A stretch of DNA of 64,000 nt from Treponema bryantii. Lineage in GTDB: Bacteria > Spirochaetota > Spirochaetia > Treponematales > Treponemataceae. The notes beneath the pieces are model-generated. The model was not told where the DNA came from. It was given only the letters and a program-made list of their open reading frames with translations, and searched no databases. Of the stretch, positions 44,861 to 54,086 are shown piece after piece. The DNA is taken from contig NZ_FOFU01000004.1 in assembly GCF_900111035.1 (NCBI RefSeq), forward strand, positions 186,001 to 250,000, written 5' to 3'. The translations under genes and the position numbers were made by a program. How positions within the stretch are numbered: the stretch's first letter is position 1; the number at the start of each line of letters is the position of its first letter.

Positions 44861-46750
44861 TTACTCAACTTTTGAATTTGCATTTTCAAGACCTTTCTGG
44901 GCAACTTTATTTGAAGGGTCTTTTTCAAGAACTCGTCTATATTGAGCTGCAGCAGCGGTATAATTCTTTTCTATCATGAGGATGTTTGCAGTATTGTTCA
45001 TTGCAGAAACTGTTGAAAGCTTCTGGAATTCACGTTTTGCCTCTGAATATCGGCCGGCACGAACAAGTGCAACGCCAAGTTTGTTTGTATTACCAGCTGC
45101 ACGTTCACGTTTGATTACTGCTTCAATATCAGAATCAATATAACTCTGAATTGCAGCCTTTATATTCTTTACCAGTGCATCCTGTTTTGGAAGTGTAACA
45201 TTTGAGTTATTGCTGTAAGCAACCGGCTTATAAAGTGTCCAGGCATCAGTTGTATCAATAAACTCATAGAAAACATCTTCGCTTGTAAGACATTTTGCAA
45301 CAGCTTCTGAACCAGCCTTGAAACTTGCAGTAAAACCTTTGCTCAAAGCAGCCATTGAAAGAGCAAGATAAACGGATTCAGATTCTTCATCTATCAAAAG
45401 TCCATCTGTTGTGGCGAAATTACTTAAAACCTGAGCCGGAGAAATTCCAAGTCGAACGAGAACAAGGAAATCATCATCTAAAGGCATAAAGCCAGTCGGA
45501 ACATTTACAGTCTGCAGGCAGGAACAAAGAAGAATTCCAAGCTCATCATAATCACCAGAAAGATACTGCATTGTCTGCAGCGGATACTGAATTGAATCAA
45601 GTTTATCCGAAAGATGATATTCGTTATATGGAGATGTTGTATCTGCAGAATAATTCATTCCGATAAGACGAAGCCCTTCTACCATTCCTACTGCATACTG
45701 AAGATTTGCATTCATACCCGTGTAAAGATTGTTACGGGTAATTCCTGCGACATCTTTTGCAAAGGTTGCAATTTCCTGGGAATCTGGAGAAATAAAGGCA
45801 GCAAGTCCTGCATAATCACTCCAGTTAAAGGCATTTCTGTTATTTACCGAAATAACAACTGACTCAACGGCAGTCATTCTTTTTCCAAGGAACTCATATT
45901 CTATTACAACTTCACCACTGATTTTTCCGTTTTCTGTGTATTTCAGGATTTCATCAGAAAAATCTGCACAAAGCGGGAAAGTCATAGTTGAATGGCGGTT
46001 GATTCTGGAAGCAGAACCACAAAGTTTAGTTCCAGCTGTATATCTGTTTATACGAAAATAAACATTTACATTTCTGAGTTCTGCACCATCATCATTGCGT
46101 AGATATATAGTACCAAAAGGCTCTGTTCCATAAACAGCAGAATAAACAGGATAAACGACACTATCCTGAACAACCCGAACAGACAAAGCAGAACTGCGTG
46201 TATTATTACCTACACTTCCACTGAATCTAAGAGAGAGTCCGCCATACAGTCCAGAAAGAAAACTTTCTTTTCCGGCATCAGCACAAAAACTTGCATAACC
46301 ACCAAAGGCACTTACGGTAAATTTAGGATTCACACGAAAACCAAGTTCACCAAAGGCACGCCAGTAAATATCAGAGAAAGAAGTTTTCGAATTAGAATCA
46401 CCATCTTTCTTCAGCTGAGAAATATAAGTAGTTGCACCAAATGCACCACCAGCACCGATATAAAGACGTGAAATAGGATAGTAGTAAAGTCCGAGATTTG
46501 CACCACCAAAAGCAACATTTATTGCCTGGTTATCTCCAGAAGGCTTTTCATAAAGGTAACCGCCTTCTCCTCCAATTGTCAAAAGATTAAACAAATCTAT
46601 TCCACCAGAAACAACAGCTCCTGGAGCAAAAGACATATACTCTTCTCTCGGAAAAATAACGACAGGTTCAAGTTTGAATACAAAATCAAGTGCGGTAAGT
46701 GAGCAGATATTTATTGCTGCCAGTAATGCCAAAGACAGTATTTTTTTCAT
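44861..46750 (-). CDS. Paralogous exported protein: degenerate transglutaminase-like domain plus TPRs
   Basis: 629 residues. Signal peptide to about residue 20, barrel-like N-terminal region (about 22-180), beta-sandwich, and the same domain as the next gene, but the site is destroyed: SGDYDELGILLCS has Tyr401 where the paralogue has Cys, and the His and Asp positions are Asp427 and Arg433. A C-terminal extension of about 90 residues contains two TPR-like helical pairs (GRYSEAKREFQKLSTVSAMN, NYTAAAAQYRRVLEKDPSN). It is upstream of the intact paralogue in one operon, which suggests a pseudoenzyme and enzyme pair. AGGGG before the ATG. Confidence 0.75.
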   Translation of the reverse strand: MKKILSLALLAAINICSLTALDFVFKLEPVVIFPREEYMSFAPGAVVSGGIDLFNLLTIGGEGGYLYEKPSGDNQAINVAFGGANLGLYYYPISRLYIGAGGAFGATTYISQLKKDGDSNSKTSFSDIYWRAFGELGFRVNPKFTVSAFGGYASFCADAGKESFLSGLYGGLSLRFSGSVGNNTRSSALSVRVVQDSVVYPVYSAVYGTEPFGTIYLRNDDGAELRNVNVYFRINRYTAGTKLCGSASRINRHSTMTFPLCADFSDEILKYTENGKISGEVVIEYEFLGKRMTAVESVVISVNNRNAFNWSDYAGLAAFISPDSQEIATFAKDVAGITRNNLYTGMNANLQYAVGMVEGLRLIGMNYSADTTSPYNEYHLSDKLDSIQYPLQTMQYLSGDYDELGILLCSCLQTVNVPTGFMPLDDDFLVLVRLGISPAQVLSNFATTDGLLIDEESESVYLALSMAALSKGFTASFKAGSEAVAKCLTSEDVFYEFIDTTDAWTLYKPVAYSNNSNVTLPKQDALVKNIKAAIQSYIDSDIEAVIKRERAAGNTNKLGVALVRAGRYSEAKREFQKLSTVSAMNNTANILMIEKNYTAAAAQYRRVLEKDPSNKVAQKGLENANSKVE

Positions 46751-46802
46751 TGGAACTCAACCCCTATATTATAATAGTTAATTATATCCTACAAATTTTT
46801 AT

Positions 46803-46906
46803 ATGTCACTTAAAAATAAATAAACAGGGCTGAACAAGTACAGTTATTTCCTTTGCATTGTTATAGCCAATTGTGTTTACTATTTCATCATGTCACTTAA
46901 AAATAA
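46803..46906. promoter_or_regulatory. Pair of 17-bp direct repeats upstream of the adenylate cyclase gene
   Basis: ATGTCACTTAAAAATAA occurs identically at 46803-46819 and 46890-46906, 87 bp apart, in the 225-bp divergent spacer between the exported-protein operon and the cyclase gene. The second copy lies about 25 bp before a TATAAT (46932-46937 region). Likely a regulator site pair; the protein is unknown. Confidence 0.55.
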
Positions 46907-46975
46907 CTATGGAAAAATCCCTGTTTCTACCATATAATATCATTATACGTAAAAACACCCCCAGGAAAGTAAAAA

Positions 46976-49282
46976 ATGAAAAACAAATCTCCAAAGACGA
47001 AAAAGCATAATTCGTCAAAAAATAAAATCAAAATCAATACTAAAAAAATATTTTTCTTTGTATGCAGAATTATTCCGGCAATCTTTCTTACTATTCTTTT
47101 TCTATTGCCAATGGGAATGCAGGGCATGAATCTTGGTGAAGCAGAAAATACTGCAAACCTGATTTATCCATACATGCTGCCATTTATCCATTCTTCAACT
47201 ATTCAGGAAAGTATTCTTCATATTGTTTACTTTATGATTTACTTTCTCCCCTTCACAGCTCTTTTTCTTTTGATTTCAATTTTAATAAAAGGAAAGGTTA
47301 ATACAATTCTTTATATTCTCACTTATATCAGCCTTACCTTCTATCTTTTCTGTTCAATAACATGCATTATAATTTTTGCAAACTGCTGGCGATGGTTTCT
47401 TACATTACCAGTTTCAGTCTATGTTGCATTAGGATTAAGTTTTATTTCTCATGCCCTGATGTCTATTTTTGGGATTTTTTTCCTTCGTGAAATGAATCCT
47501 GAATTTGCAGAGTATAAGAAGTTTCAGGCAGAATCAAAACAGAAAACAAAAATCTCAATTAAAACAAAGTTCACTGTAACAATTATCACTGCAATTGCAG
47601 TTGTCATGGTAATCTTTACACTTCTGATTCTACACAGCTATAAAAAAATGTTTACAGAAGCTGTAAGTGATGTTGGGCGTTCTCAGGCAGAACAAACTTC
47701 TACTGTTTATGATTCTGCAGATGGAAAATATGAAAAAATCGCTCCATATTTTACTCAGCAGAAAGAATCAAACAGCTATGCCGATTGTCCTTTTGAACGA
47801 ATTGATATCATCACAACAAGTACACCGGGAAATATTATTTTCCAGAAAACAGGCGAACACATTACCTTTGTTCCGGCAGAAGATGGAACAGAAATTAAAC
47901 TGGAAGATATTGAATGGCCTGAATATGATGTATTTTCTTATACTACAGCGACTGGCCATGTAAAGGATATTCCAGAAGAAGAAAAACGTATCTCTCCGGA
48001 AAAAGCTCGAGAATACTTTATAAACTTTCAGAGCGGAAACTATAAAAAACAGCCTGTGCTTGACGGCGACTACTGTAAATATATTTATCCGGTTTCATTT
48101 ACAAGAAAAAACGGTTTTAAGCTTGTAGGATTTTCAATTGTTACTTACAAATCTGAAATCCTCATGCGTTCTTATTTCCACGTACAGATTTATGTTTTCA
48201 CCATGGTTGTGATGTTCCTATACATTTCGATTATTCTTGCACTTTTTATTGCAGATTTCATCACAAATCCATTGCTCTTTCTTAAAACAAATGTCCGTAA
48301 AACTGCAAATACGCTTGAAGAAATTCTGGACGGTAATTCTAAAATAACAGCAGAACAGCTTACCTTTATTGATTCCATTAAGACTCATGATGAGACAAAG
48401 GATCTTTCCAAGGAAATCAAAAACATGGTTGGAATTATCCGCGGAATTATTCCTTACATTTCGTTCTCTACGCTGCAGGCTGCCGACAAGGATACTAAAA
48501 AAGCAAGTTCTTCCCGTGAACTTTGCTTCCTGTTTACAGATATCCGTGGCTTTACAACTTTATGCGAAGGTAAAAAACCTCAGGATGTTGTAGAAATTTT
48601 GAATCACTATCTGGATATTGAAACTGAAATCATTTTGAATAATGGCGGAGATGTAGATAAGTTTGTTGGTGATGAGATGATGGCTTTCTTCTCCGGCCCT
48701 AAAAAGGAATATAATGCCTGCAAGGCTGCTATGGAAATCCGTGCAGCAATGAGAGCTCAACAGCAGCAGGCTCTTGCTGATGGTTCTGATTATATTTCAA
48801 TGGGAATTGGTATCAACACCGGCCGTGTAATTTTTGGTTCTGTCGGTGCACGAAGCCGTATGGACTTTACTTCGATTGGTGATACTGTAAATCTTGCAGC
48901 CCGTCTTGAAGGAGCAAATAAAGCTTACGGCTCTAAAGCAATTATTACGGAAGCTGTTTTTGACAAGTTGAAAGATACCTTTGTCTGCCGTGAACTGGAC
49001 TTTATCAAAGTAAAGGGCAAAAATGAACCTGTACGTATTTATGAGATTCTTCAGACTAAAGCAGCTGCAACTGACAAGCTTTTTGAAATAAAAGATCTGT
49101 TTGAAAAAGGTCTTGCGGCATACCGCAAACAGGCATGGGATAATGCGGAAGAAATGTTCCAGTTGTGTAACGAAAAATATCAGGATATGCCGTCCGTAGT
49201 ATTCATCGACCGTATTGCCCACTTTAAAACAAACCCACCTCCGAAGAAATGGGATGGTGTTTTTGAGCTGAAAGTCAAATGA
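46976..49282 (+). CDS. Membrane class III adenylate cyclase
   Basis: 768 residues. A Lys-rich start, then four to five N-terminal membrane helices (about 22-165), another near 195-215, an exported sensor region (about 220-395), a helix near 400-425, a HAMP-like linker, and a class III cyclase domain (about 515-700): LCFLFTDIRGFTTLCEG (first metal Asp), GGDVDKFVGDEMMAFFSG (Lys for adenine and second Asp), GIGINTGRVIFGSVGARSRMDFTSIGDTVNLAARLEG. The Lys/Asp pattern favours cAMP. The C-terminal 60 residues resemble a short TPR-like helix pair. AGGAAAG before the ATG. Confidence 0.9.
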   Translation: MKNKSPKTKKHNSSKNKIKINTKKIFFFVCRIIPAIFLTILFLLPMGMQGMNLGEAENTANLIYPYMLPFIHSSTIQESILHIVYFMIYFLPFTALFLLISILIKGKVNTILYILTYISLTFYLFCSITCIIIFANCWRWFLTLPVSVYVALGLSFISHALMSIFGIFFLREMNPEFAEYKKFQAESKQKTKISIKTKFTVTIITAIAVVMVIFTLLILHSYKKMFTEAVSDVGRSQAEQTSTVYDSADGKYEKIAPYFTQQKESNSYADCPFERIDIITTSTPGNIIFQKTGEHITFVPAEDGTEIKLEDIEWPEYDVFSYTTATGHVKDIPEEEKRISPEKAREYFINFQSGNYKKQPVLDGDYCKYIYPVSFTRKNGFKLVGFSIVTYKSEILMRSYFHVQIYVFTMVVMFLYISIILALFIADFITNPLLFLKTNVRKTANTLEEILDGNSKITAEQLTFIDSIKTHDETKDLSKEIKNMVGIIRGIIPYISFSTLQAADKDTKKASSSRELCFLFTDIRGFTTLCEGKKPQDVVEILNHYLDIETEIILNNGGDVDKFVGDEMMAFFSGPKKEYNACKAAMEIRAAMRAQQQQALADGSDYISMGIGINTGRVIFGSVGARSRMDFTSIGDTVNLAARLEGANKAYGSKAIITEAVFDKLKDTFVCRELDFIKVKGKNEPVRIYEILQTKAAATDKLFEIKDLFEKGLAAYRKQAWDNAEEMFQLCNEKYQDMPSVVFIDRIAHFKTNPPPKKWDGVFELKVK

Positions 49283-49288
49283 TTCACA

Positions 49289-49355
49289 GTCATTGCGAGG
49301 AGTGAAACGACGAAGCAATCTATTTAATGGATTGCTTCGCTACGCTCGCAATGAC
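49289..49355. repeat. GTCATTGCGAG palindromic repeat between cyclase gene and gatA
   Basis: GTCATTGCGAG (49289-49299) pairs with CTCGCAATGAC (49345-49355), and the inner CGAAGCAATC (49311-49320) pairs with GATTGCTTCG (49330-49339). It fills the gap between the two convergent genes almost exactly, ending one bp before the gatA stop codon. A dispersed palindromic repeat that probably also serves as a hairpin terminator. Confidence 0.8.
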
Positions 49356-49356
49356 G

Positions 49357-50859
49357 TTATTCTTTTACTGCGATTCCGCAGCCTGCGTGGTCATTCTCCC
49401 AATTCTGAGCCAGACGAAGAATCTTCTTCTCACTGAACATAGCTCCGGCAAACTGCATACCAATTGGCATTCCGTCTGTGCTTGTACGTCCGGCAGGAAC
49501 GTTGATTGAAGGAATACGTGCAAGGTTTACGAAAGTTGTGTAAAGGTCTGAAAGGTACATCTCGAGCGGACTGTCTACCTTTGCACCAAGTTTGAATGCA
49601 GCAGTTGGACAAGTTGGACAGAGGATGATGTCGTACTTTTCGAATACAGCAGCAACTTCACGCTGAATACGTGCACGAACTGTCATACCCTTTTTATATG
49701 TATCTCCAGAGAACTGCTCTGAAAGAACGTAGTTACCAATTACAATACGGCGCTTTACTTCCGGTCCAAAACCTTCTGAACGAGTCTTTACATAAAGTTC
49801 ATCATAGCCCTGACCATCATCAACACGGCGGCCATAGCGGATACCATCAAAACGGCTGAGGTTAGAAGCAGCTTCTGAAAGAGCAATTACATAGTAAGCA
49901 GCAATTGAAGCATCAAGAATAGGAAGGTCAACTTCTTCTACAGCTGCTCCCTTATCTGTAAACCACTTGCGGGTTTCTTCAAAGCTTTTTACAACATCAG
50001 GATCAGCACCTTCTGTCTTAAGGAACTGCTTTGGAATTGCAATCTTAAGAGACTTGAACTCTGCATCAGAAAGAGCCTCAAGGCTGTTCAAAGATTTTCC
50101 TTCCGGCAAATCAGCTGATGTATCATCATACATATCTACACCGCACATAAGACTGAGAGGTTCAGCAATATCAGCTGGTGTATGACCGAGAATACCAACC
50201 TGATCCAGAGAAGAACCGTATGCTACAACACCCCAGCGGCTGAGTACACCGTAAGTTGGCTTAAGACCATAAATACCACAGTATGAAGCTGGCAAACGAA
50301 CAGAACCACCAGTTTCTGTACCAAGACCAAAGAGAGCCTGGTTAGCAGCAACAGCGGCAGCCGAACCACCCGAAGAACCACCAGAGACGAACTCACGGTT
50401 GATAGGGTTACGTGTAGGACCGTAGCTTGAGTATTCTGTAGAAGAACCCATAGCAAACTCATCCTGATTACAGCGGCCAAGTGCAATTGCACCGGCTTTT
50501 TCAAGACGGTCAATTACAGTTGCGTTATATGGAGCTACATAGCCTTCGAGAATCTTAGAAGCACAGGTAAGACGATGGCCCTTTGAGTTGATATTATCTT
50601 TATTTGCAAATGGAATTCCAAGCAATGGCTTTTCTTCAAAAAGCTTATCGATTGTGCCGGCAGCGCGGGCAGCTTCAATTTCTTTATCAGCAGACTGTGC
50701 CTTTTCTACAGCGTCTTCATAAAGTTCGATAAATGCGTTCAATGGAATTGGTGCAGACTTATCTTTTTCAAAAGTTTCTACTGCACTGCGAACAAGCTTT
50801 TCGCTGGTTGTCTCGCCGCTCTTGAGAGCAGCGCGTGTTTCTTTAATTGTATAGTACAT
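49357..50859 (-). CDS. gatA: Asp/Glu-tRNA amidotransferase subunit A
   Basis: Amidase subunit of GatCAB, which releases ammonia from Gln to convert Glu-tRNA(Gln) (or Asp-tRNA(Asn)). 500 residues. The amidase signature is clear: GGSSGGSAAAVAANQALFGL and GTETGGSVRLPASYCG with the Ser-cisSer-Lys machinery (Lys in the N-terminal GIPFANKDNINSKGH). Lies two bp after gatC; gatB is not in the window. Confidence 0.96.
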   Translation of the reverse strand: MYYTIKETRAALKSGETTSEKLVRSAVETFEKDKSAPIPLNAFIELYEDAVEKAQSADKEIEAARAAGTIDKLFEEKPLLGIPFANKDNINSKGHRLTCASKILEGYVAPYNATVIDRLEKAGAIALGRCNQDEFAMGSSTEYSSYGPTRNPINREFVSGGSSGGSAAAVAANQALFGLGTETGGSVRLPASYCGIYGLKPTYGVLSRWGVVAYGSSLDQVGILGHTPADIAEPLSLMCGVDMYDDTSADLPEGKSLNSLEALSDAEFKSLKIAIPKQFLKTEGADPDVVKSFEETRKWFTDKGAAVEEVDLPILDASIAAYYVIALSEAASNLSRFDGIRYGRRVDDGQGYDELYVKTRSEGFGPEVKRRIVIGNYVLSEQFSGDTYKKGMTVRARIQREVAAVFEKYDIILCPTCPTAAFKLGAKVDSPLEMYLSDLYTTFVNLARIPSINVPAGRTSTDGMPIGMQFAGAMFSEKKILRLAQNWENDHAGCGIAVKE

Positions 50860-50861
50860 AA

Positions 50862-51173
50862 TTAAGCGCCCTCCCCGAGAACCTTTGGTACCTGGAAATA
50901 GCCGTCCATGAAGTTTTCGGAAACTTTCTTAACGTCGCTGATTTCAAGGCCTTCTACAACTGTATCTCCACGAAGCTTGTCTGCTTCTGTTCTTGGATAT
51001 GCGTCATATGGATTTTCGCTATCATCATATTTAGAGAGAATATCAAAATAACCTACAATGTCGTCTACCTGTTTTTTCAAAGTCTCCATATTAGTACTTT
51101 CAGGAGACAAACGACTTAAATAAAGCAGATTCTCAAGAGTCTGCGCGTCAATTTCTTTATGCTGTGTTGCCAT
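50862..51173 (-). CDS. gatC: Asp/Glu-tRNA amidotransferase subunit C
   Basis: 103 residues, the small subunit that stabilises GatA and GatB. Typical N-terminal helices (ENLLYLSRLSPES..., LKKQVDDIVGYFDIL) and C-terminal belt ending GYFQVPKVL. First gene of a gatCA unit with a canonical promoter whose -10 box is seven bases from the ATG; no ribosome-binding site. Confidence 0.93.
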   Translation of the reverse strand: MATQHKEIDAQTLENLLYLSRLSPESTNMETLKKQVDDIVGYFDILSKYDDSENPYDAYPRTEADKLRGDTVVEGLEISDVKKVSENFMDGYFQVPKVLGEGA

Positions 51174-51180
51174 AAAAGAT

Positions 51181-51209
51181 ATTATAGTAAAAATTGTGTT
51201 TTTAGTGAA
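51181..51209 (-). promoter_or_regulatory. gatCA promoter
   Basis: Minus strand TTCACT (51204-51209), 17 bp, TATAAT (51181-51186). Seven bases separate the -10 box from the gatC ATG, predicting a leaderless message. The divergent promoter of the YgjV-like gene must overlap it (TATACT at 51210-51215). Confidence 0.7.
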
Positions 51210-51230
51210 TATACTATAAAATCTTAAGTT

Positions 51231-51842
51231 ATGGATATGAGATTTATTTTAGAACTTATTGGCTATACAGGCTCCCTGCTTGTAATTGTTTCTATGCTGA
51301 TGACTTCAGTTGTTAAGCTTAGAATTATCAACACAATTGGCAGTGTAATTTTCTGCGGATATGCAATTGCAATTCATTCTTACCCTACTGCAGCAATGCA
51401 GATTTGTCTGATAATCATAAACATGATAAATCTGTATAAGCTGAATAATACAAAAAAAGAATATTCTGCAATTTCAACAACTGCGGGCGATGGATTTCTG
51501 GCACATTTTCTTTTTGCAAATGGAACTGATATAAAAATCTTCTTTCCTAATTTTTCTGCACCTCAGGCAGAAGATAAAATCTTTATCATTACCTGTGGCG
51601 AAGTTCCTGCGGGAATCTTTATAGCAAAGGATGAAGGTAACGGCGTTCTTATGGCAAAGCTGGATTATACAACTCCGGCTTACCGAGACTGTTCAGCAGG
51701 AAAGTTTCTTTACACACATCTGACACGTCTGGGAATTAAGAAAATATATGCAGAAACAAAAATCCCCACCCACGAAAAATACCTTCAAAAAATGGGCTTT
51801 TCGCAAGATGGGGATTCAAGTAAGTTCGTAAAAGAACTCTAA
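51231..51842 (+). CDS. YgjV-like membrane protein with C-terminal GNAT-like domain
   Basis: 203 residues. Three N-terminal membrane helices (about 5-75) with the YgjV-type pattern (ELIGYTGSLLVIVSML, INTIGSVIFCGYAIAIHSYPTA), then a soluble part resembling a GNAT fold (YRDCSAGKFLYTHLTRLGIKKI, YLQKMGF). The acetyl-CoA loop is not clear, so activity is doubtful. A second ATG six bases downstream could be the start. It ends overlapping the chemotaxis gene's stop by four bases. Confidence 0.75.
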   Translation: MDMRFILELIGYTGSLLVIVSMLMTSVVKLRIINTIGSVIFCGYAIAIHSYPTAAMQICLIIINMINLYKLNNTKKEYSAISTTAGDGFLAHFLFANGTDIKIFFPNFSAPQAEDKIFIITCGEVPAGIFIAKDEGNGVLMAKLDYTTPAYRDCSAGKFLYTHLTRLGIKKIYAETKIPTHEKYLQKMGFSQDGDSSKFVKEL

Positions 51843-53911
51843 ACAGTGAACTGATCTATCTGACCTCCAATGTCAGCAATAGAATCTTTCATTTCATCTG
51901 CAATCTGAGAAAGTTCCGAACCACTTTCATTAATCTTATTTGCACCTGCAGACATTTCATCCATACTGTTTTTCATTACAGAAGATGATTCCTGCAGGGC
52001 TGCAATATTTCTGAAAATAAGCTTATTACCTTCAATCATTTCCTGAGCAGAATTACTTACTTCAGAAGTACTCATGTTCATAACGCGGAGAGTTTCAATA
52101 ACCTGCTTTGAACCTTCATTCTGTTCAGCCATTGCAGTTTTAATTTCATTAACAAGCTGATTTGTATTATCAATTTCATTTGATACACCAGAGAAGGCAC
52201 GGCTTGATTCCTGAGAACCTTCAACAACTTCAATAATAGAAGCCTGAATACTGTTCAACTGATCACCAATTGTCTTTGACTGCTCTGTTGAAGTTTCAGA
52301 AAGCTTACGGATTTCATCTGCAACGACAGCAAATCCCTTACCGGCCTCACCTGCATGAGCAGCCTCAATTGCCGCATTCATAGCAAGAAGATTTGTCTGT
52401 TCTGCAATATTTGCAATTGCCTGGTTTGCTTCCTGAAGCATCTTAGATTTATCTTCAATCTGGAAAATCTTTTCATTTACAGCAGCCTGCTTTGCCTGTC
52501 CTGCCTGAGCCTGTTTTTCAAGCTGAGCAAAAGAATCAGCCATCTTATCTACCGAAGTATTTACAGACTGAATATTTCCAATCATCTGTTCAACAGCAGA
52601 AGAAGCTTCTGATACTCCATCAGCCTGCTGGCGAATCATCTTTTCAAGGGAATCAATATTTGCAGCAATCTCATTTACAGCCCCTGCAGTTTCCTGAATA
52701 TTCTCTGTCTGCTGATTGATATGCTCGTGAACAGAATCAATATGCGAAATAATCTGTGTGATAGCACTTGCGGTATTCTGAGTACTTGAAGTCATATTTA
52801 CACCAACATTACTCAGGTTCTGTTCAGAACTCTTTAGGTTATTGATAATTTCCTGCAGTTTTTCAATAAAGCGGTTTTCATTTTCAACAAGGGCCCCAAA
52901 AACCCTGAACATTGATTTACCACGCAAGTTAACACGTTTTGTAAGATCCGCATTTCCTGAACTCAAATCATAGACCGCATCATTAAGAATATTAAGATGA
53001 TTAACCATCGCAAGAATCTGAGTTGCAAGAATAATAATGATGATAACTGTAACAATTCCGGCAATCAGAGCTGTACGGCCGTTTTTTACAAAATCATGCA
53101 TTGTATAAACTCTTTCCATTGCAAGATGCCAGCTTACAAGAGGAATCGCAGCAAGAACAAAATCTCTTACACCAGTTGTTTCAAAAGAAATATCTTTAGG
53201 CATGTAATCAAAGCCTGAAAGTTCAGGCATTCTATCAAGAATCGGAATCTTCTTTTCAAGGATAGAATCATCTAGCGCACCTGTAATTTCTTCTCCATCA
53301 TTAAAAAGATACATTGTGATAGAAGAATCCAGGCCATCATACATTTCGTTAATCATGCTTGTAAGAGGAATACCAGTTCCAAGCATACCGATTGATTTTC
53401 CATTTTCTTTTACAACAGCATTTACCCAAAGGTTAGTCTGTTTCAACTGTGGGTTATAGTTGATGTTGAAGTTATAAACATCAGTTTCATACATAGTCAT
53501 GTTATACCAGTAATCATTTGGATCACTAGGATTTACAACATAACTTTCCTTCATATCACTCCAGAATACCTTATCTACATCTGAAACCCAGAAAATTGAT
53601 TTTGATTTAAATGAATCCTTAAATACTCCCAGATCTTTAAAGGCAACTTCCTTGATTTCTTCATCATTTGGATTTTTCAGATATTCTTTTACGGCAGGCA
53701 TTCTTAACAACTGAAGAACAAGCGTGAGCTGCTCATTCATCGAAGTTTCAAACTTTGCTCTTTTTACACGAGCTTCCATTTCCATATCTGCAAACGCCTG
53801 TGTTCGAGCATGGTTACGGGCAACATTCCTAATTAAAGTAAAAAGACCAACTGATCCTAAAAAACACACAATAGCAACAATTACAGTAGCTTTCTTTAAC
53901 TTTGCGTTCAT
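51839..53911 (-). CDS. Methyl-accepting chemotaxis protein
   Basis: 690 residues. Membrane helix at about 8-26, an exported double-Cache-type sensor (about 30-275), second helix at about 282-303, HAMP-like linker and cytoplasmic signalling domain (about 370-690). The conserved hairpin tip EQTNLLAMNAAIEAAHAGEAGKGFAVVADEIRKL is present (in pieces: EQTNLLAMNAAIEAAHAGE then GKGFAVVADEIRKL). Gln/Glu-rich methylation helices flank it. Ligand unknown. GGGGAG precedes the ATG. Confidence 0.95.
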   Translation of the reverse strand: MNAKLKKATVIVAIVCFLGSVGLFTLIRNVARNHARTQAFADMEMEARVKRAKFETSMNEQLTLVLQLLRMPAVKEYLKNPNDEEIKEVAFKDLGVFKDSFKSKSIFWVSDVDKVFWSDMKESYVVNPSDPNDYWYNMTMYETDVYNFNINYNPQLKQTNLWVNAVVKENGKSIGMLGTGIPLTSMINEMYDGLDSSITMYLFNDGEEITGALDDSILEKKIPILDRMPELSGFDYMPKDISFETTGVRDFVLAAIPLVSWHLAMERVYTMHDFVKNGRTALIAGIVTVIIIIILATQILAMVNHLNILNDAVYDLSSGNADLTKRVNLRGKSMFRVFGALVENENRFIEKLQEIINNLKSSEQNLSNVGVNMTSSTQNTASAITQIISHIDSVHEHINQQTENIQETAGAVNEIAANIDSLEKMIRQQADGVSEASSAVEQMIGNIQSVNTSVDKMADSFAQLEKQAQAGQAKQAAVNEKIFQIEDKSKMLQEANQAIANIAEQTNLLAMNAAIEAAHAGEAGKGFAVVADEIRKLSETSTEQSKTIGDQLNSIQASIIEVVEGSQESSRAFSGVSNEIDNTNQLVNEIKTAMAEQNEGSKQVIETLRVMNMSTSEVSNSAQEMIEGNKLIFRNIAALQESSSVMKNSMDEMSAGANKINESGSELSQIADEMKDSIADIGGQIDQFTV

Positions 53912-54086
53912 ATAAAACTCCCCAAAATCTATTAACTCATTATTATTTTATTACTGCTTAGGAAAATAAGCAAATTCTTATTTATATATATAACAATTCT
54001 TTAATAAAAGGTTATATAGGAAAGCTCCTCTATTTGCATTAGAATACTATTTGTTTATATTATAATAGAAGAAATAAGAGGAAAAT

